A DNA stretch of 64,000 nucleotides. Origin: UBA11612 sp963976395 (GTDB lineage: Bacteria; Pseudomonadota; Alphaproteobacteria; Rhodospirillales; Rhodospirillaceae). Of the stretch, positions 1 to 7,845 are shown one piece after another (position 1 is the stretch's first letter; each line of letters starts with the position of its first letter). The position numbers were made by a program, and so were the translations under genes. Location of the stretch: the NCBI GenBank assembly GCA_963976395.1, contig CAXBLG010000011.1:1-64000 (forward strand). Reading direction: 5' to 3'. Below the pieces are notes generated by a model. It was not told the origin of the DNA and did not search any database. It was given only the letters and a program-made list of their open reading frames with translations.

Positions 1-70
1 CGATTGACGCTAAGGAGACACGATGCGCTCGTAGCAAAACTACAAAAACGACTATAAAAGCGGCGCGATT

Positions 71-835
71 TTATTGTTTTTTGGATTTTGCAGATTTGCG
101 GCGCTTATCAAGATCATCGGCAATGGTTTGGCGAACAACTTCGTGGCCTATGCCACGCCCATTCTCATATTCATCTGAACGATTCAACTTGATCCAATCC
201 TGAATGATTGTCGTCGCGGCCTTCTTAGGAGCTTCCAGATCGATCAATTCTGCTCCTATACATGCCTCATAGGCTTCCAGGATTAGCTCGCGCTTTGAGG
301 GCCGCCCTTTCCGGGGCGATATAACTGGCTCCGGCAGGCGCTCTGGTGCGCTTTCCACCGCTTGCTCAAGCCAAAGACGGGGAAATACGCGTATCTCGTC
401 TATTCGCAGACCCAGTCCTTCCACACGACACTCTTCCCAATCAAGATTGTAGGTTAATAGATCAGAAGGCACTCGACGCGGATTGTCATCAATTCTTCGC
501 GGATAGACGAAACCGAGCGCGACAAGTTCATTGTCCAAAATACACTTTTGTAGCTTGTGCCGAAGATGACTTTGTGTTTCGCGATATCTCTTATGTTCTT
601 CCTCTGATGCAAAGATCGGGCTTTTGCGTTCCCTCGGTCCACCCCCGAGTTCAACGTAGGCAGCCGCCAGCAAGTGAAATCCCTTCTTGCGATTAAACTT
701 CGACTGGTACCATAGGGAGTCGTGAGAGCTATCGGCGCGATAATAGGCTACCGAAATAGGTACCGCTCGATTCCAAAGATCAAAAAGCGGAAACTCTTCG
801 TCACGTAATGCCAATACGTTAGGTGGCGAAGTCAT
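71..835 (-). CDS. Hypothetical island cargo protein
   Basis: A 254-residue protein of no recognised family. It has no signal peptide or membrane segment, so it is probably cytoplasmic. The C-terminal third is basic and begins with GRPSKRELILEAYEAC (about residue 176), which could be a small helix-turn-helix or DNA-contacting segment; the end (DKRRKSAKSKKQ) is lysine/arginine rich. It is read in the same direction as the integrase gene and its start faces a pair of direct repeats. Its place between the integrase and the window edge makes it island cargo. A DNA-binding or island-regulatory role is inference only. Confidence 0.6.
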   Translation of the reverse strand: MTSPPNVLALRDEEFPLFDLWNRAVPISVAYYRADSSHDSLWYQSKFNRKKGFHLLAAAYVELGGGPRERKSPIFASEEEHKRYRETQSHLRHKLQKCILDNELVALGFVYPRRIDDNPRRVPSDLLTYNLDWEECRVEGLGLRIDEIRVFPRLWLEQAVESAPERLPEPVISPRKGRPSKRELILEAYEACIGAELIDLEAPKKAATTIIQDWIKLNRSDEYENGRGIGHEVVRQTIADDLDKRRKSAKSKKQ

Positions 836-852
836 CAGAGCGAGCCCTACTC

Positions 853-955
853 AATTTCAAATCAGGTACCAAACTTCCATGTGCCCGCTAATATTTCAAA
901 CTACGCAAAATTTCAAATCGCATACCAAATTTCAAAGTATTCGCTAAAATTTTAA
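853..955. repeat. Two imperfect 47-bp direct repeats
   Basis: Copies at about 853-899 and 909-955 both begin AATTTCAAATC, share TACCAAA and end CGCTAA(A/T)ATTT. They are 56 bp apart in register and clearly AT-rich. They fill the gap between the hypothetical gene start (835) and the integrase stop (985). They could be operators for the hypothetical gene or arm-type sites of the element; the sequence does not decide. Confidence 0.6.
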
Positions 956-984
956 TCCACCTATACGTGGCGGAATTCCTCGGT

Positions 985-2250
985 TTATCCAGTATGTCCG
1001 ATCAATTCACCCGAATTATTCAAATTAGCCGCACCTATAGGTATGCCTGGGCGCGCCGAAATTTTCGGGCAATCAGAATTGAAATTAGGCTGCGCCGAAA
1101 TACCAAGCAATCCGTCTTCAAGCCCCTCGGCAACCACGTCTGCCGCCGCACGTACCGGCTCATCGGCTAAATGGGCATAGCGCATAGTCGTTTGAATTTG
1201 AGTGTGACCTAGAATTTTGCCAAGCATGGGAATCGACAATCCCGCTAGAATCGCGTTCGAGGCGTAAGTATGGCGCAGATCGTGAAGCCGAACGTCCTCC
1301 AATTCAGCCGACTTCCTGACCCTTCTCCAAGGCTTTTCAAGGTTGTTTATAGCCTGTCCCTCCACCTCTCCCACGATAACGTAGGGGTTATCCGGTACCC
1401 GTGACAGTGATTCCAGCACTCGGCGGGCACCTGCCGGGAGTGGAACCATTCGCCTGCCCGTCTTGCTATCCGGCAGGTCAATGTGGGTTTTCTTCACGTA
1501 TTCCCATTTTAGGAATTGAATTTCCGAACGTCGGCACCCGGTCAGAACCAGCAATCGAATGGCCGGCACCACGTAAGGTGTTTCGCTGCCCGATTCCTCC
1601 GCTTCAGCCAATACATCACCTAAACTGCCCAATTCCTCACGGGACAGAAAGCGCTCTTTCCGCTTTTCGGCGTTCCGCTTGACATGGCGGCAAGGATTGG
1701 ACCCGTCAGGTCGAAATCCCCAAACCTCCGCCATATTGAACATCTTGGAAAGCACACTGAGGATACGATTGGCCTGATAAGGCGTATCTCGGCGGCGATG
1801 GTGCAACTCGGCCACGTCGGCGCGGGCTACATCTACGATTTTGTACGTTCCTAGGGCAGGTCGAATACCTGCCTCAATAATGGTGCGGTAATCGCGCGCC
1901 GTTGACGGTTTCAATTTAACGTCTACATGGTCTTTCAAGAACCTGTCGCAAACTTCTCCGACAGTCGGCGCGCCCCTGTGTTTGCTTATGGCTTCGGCTG
2001 GGTTCTGACCACCCGCTACATTGCCGAGAAGGGTCTTGGCGCGGTCGCGGGCTTCATCCACGGCTAAGGTGCCGTAGCGGCAAATCTTCACCCGGCGCGT
2101 CCGGCCTCCTGCCCGGTACTGAATCATAAAGGTCTTCGCACCCTTGGGTGACACCCTCACCCCAAAGCCGCGCAACTCACTGTCCCATTCGAAGTAGTCG
2201 GACGATTTCAAAGGCAGCGCGTCCACAACTCGTTTGGTCAATTTACCCAA
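985..2250 (-). CDS. Tyrosine recombinase, P4-type island integrase
   Basis: A site-specific recombinase of 421 residues, the usual length for P4-like integrases. The N-terminus (about 1-90) is a DUF4102-type arm-binding domain (KLTKRVVDALPLK, GFGVRVSPKGAKTF). A core-binding SAM-like region follows (about 95-190), then the catalytic domain. Catalytic residues are visible: Arg240 in LTGCRRSE, His323 and Arg326 in LHDLRHTYAS, His349 in LGHT and Tyr358 in MRYAH. The gene appears intact. Its start lies about 170 bp from the tRNA-Thr 3' fragment, so it should have integrated the island at that tRNA gene. The island body therefore lies to the left. A short excisionase gene was not found in the window. 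Confidence 0.95.
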   Translation of the reverse strand: MGKLTKRVVDALPLKSSDYFEWDSELRGFGVRVSPKGAKTFMIQYRAGGRTRRVKICRYGTLAVDEARDRAKTLLGNVAGGQNPAEAISKHRGAPTVGEVCDRFLKDHVDVKLKPSTARDYRTIIEAGIRPALGTYKIVDVARADVAELHHRRRDTPYQANRILSVLSKMFNMAEVWGFRPDGSNPCRHVKRNAEKRKERFLSREELGSLGDVLAEAEESGSETPYVVPAIRLLVLTGCRRSEIQFLKWEYVKKTHIDLPDSKTGRRMVPLPAGARRVLESLSRVPDNPYVIVGEVEGQAINNLEKPWRRVRKSAELEDVRLHDLRHTYASNAILAGLSIPMLGKILGHTQIQTTMRYAHLADEPVRAAADVVAEGLEDGLLGISAQPNFNSDCPKISARPGIPIGAANLNNSGELIGHTG

Positions 2251-2269
2251 GGTATTTCCCCCATAAAAA

Positions 2270-2291
2270 AATTTGGAAGCAATTTGGAAGC
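2270..2291. repeat. Perfect 11-bp tandem repeat (AATTTGGAAGC x2)
   Basis: AATTTGGAAGC occurs twice in direct succession, 20 bp upstream of the integrase start. Its position between integrase and attachment site is where arm-type integrase-binding sites or an integrase operator would be expected. This role is inference. Confidence 0.6.
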
Positions 2292-2420
2292 ACCCGCGAG
2301 CGATTCGAGGCGCAACTCAGCGTACTTCATGTACGGGGATAGTCGCGAATCAGTCAATGAAAACAATGTTTTGAGACTGTTGGGAGTAACTCAGAGTAAG
2401 CCGTGAAAGTGACCTGTAGG

Positions 2421-2468
2421 ATTTTTGTAATCAGGGGGTCACGGGTTCGACTCCTGTCGCCGGCACCA
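2421..2468 (+). other. Island attachment site: 3' end of tRNA-Thr(TGT)
   Basis: The segment carries the anticodon loop TTTGTAA (anticodon TGT at 2426-2428), the right anticodon strand TCAGG, a T-arm ACGGG-TTCGACT-CCTGT, the acceptor strand CGCCGGC, discriminator A and CCA (2466-2468). It closely matches the 3' half of bacterial tRNA-Thr(UGU). Upstream sequence does not supply a partner for the acceptor stem, so this is not a working tRNA gene. This is the displaced 3' copy left when an integrase element inserts in a tRNA gene. The intact tRNA should lie at the far left end of the island, outside the window. Confidence 0.85.
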
Positions 2469-2480
2469 TTTTTCCCCGTC

Positions 2481-3269
2481 TTAGTGCGAAACACCCATCG
2501 CCATACGGCATTCAATCTGCAACGCCTCGGTCGCGGCAACCAACTCTGCGCGTGCGTCGTCTTGCTCGGATTCAGCCCGCGTCTTTGCCTTCACAAAATT
2601 GGATGCAAGCCGCTCTACGTGAGCCGCCGCCTCGCCCACCGTATTCAATTGAAACATGCCCGCAGTGCCGGCCAACGTGTGCGCCTTGTTGGAGAGGGCC
2701 TCCACAACCGCCTGCATACTCTCCCCGGCCTTCAACCGGGCGGCTAATTTCTCGAGATCACCGGCCGTAGCGCCAAGACTTTTCTGAAAGTCCTTCTTCA
2801 CACCCGCGATGCGCGCCCGGCCCCGCCCGGCACCGGCGTGATCCAAAGCCCCATCGAGCAAACGCCGAATTTGCTGTTCAATCGCCGAAGGGTCGAACGG
2901 CTTGGAGATAACACCGGCGGGCTGAAGGTCCGCCACTTTGCCAAGACTCTCCGGGTCGCTATGCGCCGTTAGAAAAATGACCGGCGGCAGCGGTCTTAAA
3001 ATTTCACGCAACGCTTCCCACGTTTCGCGCCCATCCAGCCCCGGCATGAGAAGATCAAGCACAACAAGCCCCGGCGTAAAATCGCGCGCGGCCCGAATGG
3101 CGGCTGCGCCGGTATCAAAAGTTTGTACCGTTGCAACCCCAGATACGGACAGAGCCGTCTTCACCACCTCCCGCACAAAGGGGTCATCGTCGACCACCAT
3201 GATATTTGCCGGCAGCGGCCGCACGCCGTGTCTGCCGGACTCTTCATTTTTGGGGGCTAGCCGCTTCAA
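2481..3269 (-). CDS. Response regulator with REC and HPt domains
   Basis: A cytoplasmic phosphorelay protein of 262 residues. The receiver domain spans about 21-140 with acidic pocket VVDDD, phospho-acceptor Asp72 (VLDLLMPG), Thr/Ala at FLTAHS and Lys in SKPFDPS. The C-terminal HPt domain (about 160-250) carries His197 in NKAHTLAGTAG. There is no DNA-binding output, so it should pass phosphate between partners, probably the hybrid kinase at 4253-6361 and the OmpR-type regulator at 3438-4235. The annotated start is TTG at 3269. An in-frame ATC at 3276-3278 sits in the same context (GAGGATATAT then AGCG) as the start of the nearby kinase and might be the true or ancestral start. Confidence 0.88.
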   Translation of the reverse strand: MKRLAPKNEESGRHGVRPLPANIMVVDDDPFVREVVKTALSVSGVATVQTFDTGAAAIRAARDFTPGLVVLDLLMPGLDGRETWEALREILRPLPPVIFLTAHSDPESLGKVADLQPAGVISKPFDPSAIEQQIRRLLDGALDHAGAGRGRARIAGVKKDFQKSLGATAGDLEKLAARLKAGESMQAVVEALSNKAHTLAGTAGMFQLNTVGEAAAHVERLASNFVKAKTRAESEQDDARAELVAATEALQIECRMAMGVSH

Positions 3270-3437
3270 TTCGCTGATATATCCTCGTCTAAAGCTCTCG
3301 CAAACTGACTCCGCAAGGCCGGTTTCTAAATTAGCCGCCCAACTCGCCTAGGGATAGAATATTTCATCACAGGTTGTATAATTACCGGGATTGGAAATTC
3401 TAGGGTCAAAATACAAACGGCCGAGTACATAGGATCC

Positions 3438-4235
3438 ATGCTGAATACACCGTCAAAAACTGAGGACTTGGCCACGCCGCCGCACATCGTTGTGGTGGAA
3501 GACGACCCATATATGCGCGAAGTCCTGGAGATCTATCTGACGGGCGAAGGGTACCGTGTCACCGTAACGACCGATGGCCAGGAGATGCGCAACGTCCTGG
3601 CAAGCACGCCCGCACAATTGGTGCTTATGGACCTGCGCTTGCCGGGCGAGGACGGCTTTGTACTCACGCGCTTTCTGCGCGAACAATACAAACTCGGCAT
3701 CATCATTCTAACCACGCGCAACGACACGGTGGACCGGGTTGTCGGACTTGAATGCGGCGCCGACGACTATGTGACCAAGCCCTTCGAGGAGCGCGAGCTC
3801 TTGGCGCGTATTCGCAGCGTTCTAAGGCGCAGCGGTGAGATTGCGACCAACGGCGAGTCTCAGCAAAGTTCTCTGCAAAACAATGCCAACCGCACAGCGT
3901 CCCAGTTGACGTTTCATGGATGCACCCTCGACGAAAAAACCGGCCACATACGTAGGCCCGGTGGGCATGTGGTCGAACTCACCGGCAACGAGTGCCGCCT
4001 GCTCGCATATCTCGTGCGCACCATGGGCAGCGTCCAAAGCCGTGAAGAACTTATGGCCGATGTTTTGATGCGGGTGTGGGATCCGATGGACCGCAGCATC
4101 GACGTTCTCATTACTCGTTTACGACATAAGATAGAGGACGATCCGAAATCGCCCGTTATCATCAAAACAATTCGGAACAAGGGATACATGCTTGCCGAGG
4201 AATCCGAAGCAGCATCGTCCTACAACGCCGCCTGA
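3438..4235 (+). CDS. OmpR-family DNA-binding response regulator
   Basis: 265 residues. The receiver domain (about 15-130) has the acidic pair VVEDDP, phospho-acceptor Asp65 (LMDLRLPGEDG), Thr in ILTTRND and Lys in VTKPFEERE. The C-terminal winged helix (about 155-252) has the typical LTGNECRLLAYLV, DRSIDVLITRLRHKIEDDP and IKTIRNKGYML segments. It is divergent from the REC-HPt gene and convergent with the hybrid kinase, so the three probably form one phosphorelay. The architecture recalls TorR-type regulators, but the target genes cannot be read here. Confidence 0.93.
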   Translation: MLNTPSKTEDLATPPHIVVVEDDPYMREVLEIYLTGEGYRVTVTTDGQEMRNVLASTPAQLVLMDLRLPGEDGFVLTRFLREQYKLGIIILTTRNDTVDRVVGLECGADDYVTKPFEERELLARIRSVLRRSGEIATNGESQQSSLQNNANRTASQLTFHGCTLDEKTGHIRRPGGHVVELTGNECRLLAYLVRTMGSVQSREELMADVLMRVWDPMDRSIDVLITRLRHKIEDDPKSPVIIKTIRNKGYMLAEESEAASSYNAA

Positions 4236-4252
4236 TTATTAGCCCCACTCAA

Positions 4253-6361
4253 TTATGTGCGGTTCCATGCCGCGACTTCGTCAAGCGCTTGACGCGCAAG
4301 ATTTTGAACCCGCGGTCCCTCAACATTGACTTGTTGCATGTCGTTGACACGCAGCGCGACCTCTAGCGCCGACGCCGCTTGCGACAACTGATGTGCACCG
4401 GCAATACCAGCACTGCCTTTTAAGCGATGAACAGCCTCCATGGCGTACTTGCGATCTGCATTATTAAGCGCATCGCTTAATTCCCGGGCGGCCTCCTCAA
4501 TGACGAGTATCCACTGCGCTAAAATCGCGCTCAGACGAGCGTCGTCGTCTCCATAAAGAGACTTCAAAGTTTTGAGATCGACGGTTTGAGAGTCGCTTGA
4601 TTTATCATCGAACTGTGCCGAAGCCATCGCACCGCCCGCATCATCACTTACGGGGCCGACTTCTCGCGTCACGCCAACCTCGTCCGGCACTTCCGCAGCC
4701 AAAGACACGTCAAGCCAACGTTCCATCGCTTCTTTCAAAACCCTAATCTCAATGGGCTTAGCAAGATAATCATCCATTCCCGCAGCCTTACATCGAGAGG
4801 CTTCGCCTGGAAGCACGTTGGCCGTTACGGCAATGATTGGAAGGTGCCCGCCTGTCTTCTGTTCATGTTCGCGCACCCGGCGTGTGAGTTCAAATCCATC
4901 CATGCCGGGCATGTGGCAATCGCACAGCAAAAGAACATAACGACGTTCTTCAATCATTTGCAGAGCTACTGTTCCAGTTCCGGCGACATCGCACGGCAAT
5001 CCCAAGATTGCGAGTTGCTGTCGCAGAACCTGCTGATTCACCGGATTGTCTTCCGCAATCAGAATAACGCGCCCCTCCGCCCGAGCCGCGTCCGACGCAT
5101 CGGGGCTTGGGCTGACACCACGAGCATGGTGCGTAACGAGTGGCCCCTCGCCCGCACCACGAGCAAAACTCCGCGTATCCAAAACAGCGTCCATCAACGC
5201 TGCGCGGTGCATCGGATAAGCCCGCACAGTACGCACTCCATGCTGTATGAGCGAGCGCGCTCCGCCGATGGCATGAGGATGCAACCAAACAATATGCGGA
5301 CGACTGCTCCGATTCACTTTCTGCAAGGCTTCGGATACCGCTCCCACCTCCAATTGCTCGGAATCCGGGCCAATAACGACAACCGGCGGCGGGGTGTCCG
5401 ATAGACCGTAATCCGTGCCGCCAAGATCACTCAAACTGCCCGCCACCTTCAGCGTTATTCCAACCTCCCGCATATAGCGCATGGCTATTTGAATAGCTGG
5501 CTCGTCCGAATTAACGACAATAGCGGTCACGTCTGGCGCGCCGGACCCGCTCGGCTTGCGGCTATCCCCGCGGGCCGAAAGATCGAACGGCACATCGACA
5601 CTAAACCGTGCCCCTCGTCCCGAGATGTTTTCGGCCCGAATAACGCCGCCCATGGCTTCAACAAGATTTCGGCATATGGCAAGCCCGAGTCCGACTCCCC
5701 CTTCGCCACGGGCGCTCACATTTTTGATCTGCGAAAACGGCTGGAACAGAAATGTCTTCAGATTCTCAGGAATTCCGACACCAGAATCTTCAACAGCAAA
5801 GCGAACTGTCGCGCGCACGTCCGAGGCTTCCACCAACGCAACGGACAGCGCGACACGGCCGGTGTCGGTAAATTTGATGGCATTGGAAGCAAGATTCAGA
5901 AGAACTTGTCGTACCCGAAGAGGATCACACTTCACGTGGGGAATTTGGATATCGGTCTCGCAAGTCAGGACCAATCCCTTGGCATCGGCTTGATTGGCCA
6001 AAAACTCGGCGCAGTCCTCAACCAATTCGGCAAGGTTGGTGGATTTCAGTTCAAATTCAACCGACGTGGCTTCAAGGCGCGCAAGGTCGAGGACATCGTT
6101 AATAATACGCATAAGAGCCGCGGAAGACTCTTCAGCTGTGGCAATTATCCTGCGCTGCTCATCGGTAAGTGAGGTGCTCGACAAAATTTCGAGCATCCCA
6201 AGAACGCCCGAGAGCGGCGTGCGAATTTCATGACTCATCGCCGCCCACACGTGCGCCGTTCCAAGATGAGCCCCGGCGCCCGACTCCGCTCCGGCAGCAC
6301 CCATTCGTTCGCTCTCGTTCTCGTTCTCCTCAGTGCCGCTCATATATCCTCGCCGATCCAC
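4253..6361 (-). CDS. Soluble hybrid histidine kinase (HisKA-HATPase-REC-HPt)
   Basis: 702 residues with no transmembrane segment or sensory domain before the H-box: the phospho-His44 lies in AAMSHEIRTPLSG. HisKA and HATPase_c follow (N box LLNLASNAIKFTD at about 154, G boxes EDSGVGIP and GGVGLGLAIC). A degenerate receiver lies at about 277-400 with no clear phospho-Asp. A functional receiver at about 430-545 has ILIAEDNP, Asp481 (CDCHMPGMDG) and LAKPIE. The C-terminal HPt carries His645 (VHRLKGSAG). The gene is tail to tail with the OmpR-type regulator. The start at 6361 could instead be ATG at 6343 (MSGTEENENE), preceded by GAGGATAT. Input must come from another protein or the short N-terminus. 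Confidence 0.93.
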   Translation of the reverse strand: MDRRGYMSGTEENENESERMGAAGAESGAGAHLGTAHVWAAMSHEIRTPLSGVLGMLEILSSTSLTDEQRRIIATAEESSAALMRIINDVLDLARLEATSVEFELKSTNLAELVEDCAEFLANQADAKGLVLTCETDIQIPHVKCDPLRVRQVLLNLASNAIKFTDTGRVALSVALVEASDVRATVRFAVEDSGVGIPENLKTFLFQPFSQIKNVSARGEGGVGLGLAICRNLVEAMGGVIRAENISGRGARFSVDVPFDLSARGDSRKPSGSGAPDVTAIVVNSDEPAIQIAMRYMREVGITLKVAGSLSDLGGTDYGLSDTPPPVVVIGPDSEQLEVGAVSEALQKVNRSSRPHIVWLHPHAIGGARSLIQHGVRTVRAYPMHRAALMDAVLDTRSFARGAGEGPLVTHHARGVSPSPDASDAARAEGRVILIAEDNPVNQQVLRQQLAILGLPCDVAGTGTVALQMIEERRYVLLLCDCHMPGMDGFELTRRVREHEQKTGGHLPIIAVTANVLPGEASRCKAAGMDDYLAKPIEIRVLKEAMERWLDVSLAAEVPDEVGVTREVGPVSDDAGGAMASAQFDDKSSDSQTVDLKTLKSLYGDDDARLSAILAQWILVIEEAARELSDALNNADRKYAMEAVHRLKGSAGIAGAHQLSQAASALEVALRVNDMQQVNVEGPRVQNLARQALDEVAAWNRT

Positions 6362-6536
6362 GTCTCAGCATAGGCGTCAACGCCCCAAGACGCCAAGGCA
6401 CCCGCAACTCTTAATCCGAAAGGTGTCGTCCAAAGCCAATAAAGCACCATAAATAGCGGCGACGCAGTAGCGCAAAAAAGCTTGCCCGGCGACACGCGGC
6501 AACGAATTTGCTATCTAAAGCGTCTGGAGAATTTAA

Positions 6537-6929
6537 ATGCGCGATATGAGCGAACCACAACGCCCCGCCCGTAATGTTTTGGGTGGCTCTTTGATCACCT
6601 GCTCGGCGAAGCCGATAACCGGTTTTTTTCGTGATGGCTGCTGCAATACAGGGCCGACCGATATAGGTTCACACACGGTCTGCGTTGTGATGACCGCAGA
6701 GTTTCTATCCTTCAGCAAACGTGCGGGCAACGACTTATCCACGCCTATGCCGGAGTATGGTTTTCCGGGGTTAAAGCCTGGGGACAGGTGGTGCCTCTGT
6801 GCCCCGCGGTGGCAACAAGCTTTTGAAGCGGGCATGGCGCCCAAGGTTGTGCTGGCCGCCACTCACGAAGGCGCACTCGAGCACACCGATCTCGTGGATT
6901 TGAAACAACACGCCTTGGATTTAAATTAA
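6537..6929 (+). CDS. DUF2237 family protein
   Basis: 130 residues. The sequence matches the conserved pattern of the DUF2237 family throughout: NVLGGSLITC, ITGFFRDGCCNTGP, GSHTVCVVMTAEFL, GNDLSTPMPEYGFPGLKPGD and RWCLCAPRWQQAFEAG. The paired cysteines (DGCC, RWCLC) and the conserved histidine hint at metal or cofactor binding, but the role is unknown. It lies alone, head to head with the hybrid kinase and tail to tail with ctaB. Full length for the family. Confidence 0.9.
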   Translation: MRDMSEPQRPARNVLGGSLITCSAKPITGFFRDGCCNTGPTDIGSHTVCVVMTAEFLSFSKRAGNDLSTPMPEYGFPGLKPGDRWCLCAPRWQQAFEAGMAPKVVLAATHEGALEHTDLVDLKQHALDLN

Positions 6930-6939
6930 GACTAAGGGC

Positions 6940-7815
6940 CTAGAGGCCAAAAACCGATAGCGGCACGTGCTTGTCGATCACCACCGCCAGAAACACACCG
7001 GCCAGATACTGCATGGAAAACAGGAAATTCCGGCGGGCCAAATCTTTCGACGGATCGCGCACCAGTTTCCAGTTCAGCCATAGGAAACGTGCGCCGAACC
7101 CCGTCGAAACGACGGCGTAGAGCCAACCAAGCTCGCCAAACACCACCGGCAGCAAAGCCGAGCCCACTAGGACCACGGTATTGGCGAATATCCATTTAGC
7201 GCACACTGCATCGCCGGCGATTACCGGAAGCATGGGCACCCCAGCCTTCGCGTAGTCGTCTTTAATCAAAATCGCGAGCGCCCAGAAATGAGAGGGCGTC
7301 CACAAAAATAGGGTAATGGCCATCAGGGCCGGTAAGAGCCAGATACTCGGGTCTACCGCCGCAGCTCCGGCCAATACGGCAAAACTTCCTGCCGCGCCGC
7401 CGATGATGATGTTGGTCCAATGCAGCCGCTTCAGCCACACCGTATAGACAATGCCGTACACAAACGCGCCAAGAAACAGATGCAGAGCCACAACCCAGTT
7501 AAACGCCAGCAGTGCAATGACACAGCCCGATAGCAACAATGTGCCCGCAAACCACAGCGCACGATTGGCATCCTGCACCGTGCCGGTAACCAGCGGCCGG
7601 TTGGCCGTGCGCGGCATCAGCCCGTCTATATCTCGGTCGTAGAATTGGTTAAAAACGGCAGACCCGGATGAGCCCAGCAGCATCGCCACAAAGAGAATCA
7701 CCAGCTGCCAAGCATCGACATGCTGGGCGACGGCTGCGTAGCCCGCCATGGCGCTCACGGCGATCAAAAAGCCGATCCGGAGCTTCATAAGCTCGATGTA
7801 ACTGCGGAATTGCAT
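6940..7815 (-). CDS. ctaB: Protoheme IX farnesyltransferase
   Basis: Makes heme O from heme B by adding a farnesyl group, the first step to heme A for the aa3 oxidase encoded next door. The polytopic inner-membrane protein of 291 residues has the usual length and about nine hydrophobic segments. The prenyltransferase motif NQFYDRDIDGLMPRTANRPL (about residue 56) carries the Asp-rich substrate site, and the second site is around LIKDDYAKAGVPMLPV. It is downstream of the oxidase-like gene with a 30-bp gap, so the two are probably co-transcribed. In many alphaproteobacteria ctaB sits inside the cta operon; here it is in the divergent arm. Confidence 0.95.
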   Translation of the reverse strand: MQFRSYIELMKLRIGFLIAVSAMAGYAAVAQHVDAWQLVILFVAMLLGSSGSAVFNQFYDRDIDGLMPRTANRPLVTGTVQDANRALWFAGTLLLSGCVIALLAFNWVVALHLFLGAFVYGIVYTVWLKRLHWTNIIIGGAAGSFAVLAGAAAVDPSIWLLPALMAITLFLWTPSHFWALAILIKDDYAKAGVPMLPVIAGDAVCAKWIFANTVVLVGSALLPVVFGELGWLYAVVSTGFGARFLWLNWKLVRDPSKDLARRNFLFSMQYLAGVFLAVVIDKHVPLSVFGL

Positions 7816-7845
7816 GGGCTCTTTCTGCTTAATTCCCGAATGCGC

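Noticed and set aside
1..70. A functional element at the window edge (GTAG/CTAC hairpin)
   Set aside because: Only four base pairs; no support beyond chance.
2403..2468. A complete tRNA-Thr gene
   Set aside because: The 3' half is perfect, and upstream bases loosely recall a D-arm (AACTCAG, CCTG), but no 5' acceptor strand pairs with CGCCGGC.
6932..6960. Terminator between DUF2237 and ctaB
   Set aside because: GGCCTAGAGGCC is only a 5-bp stem and has no T run on the plus side.
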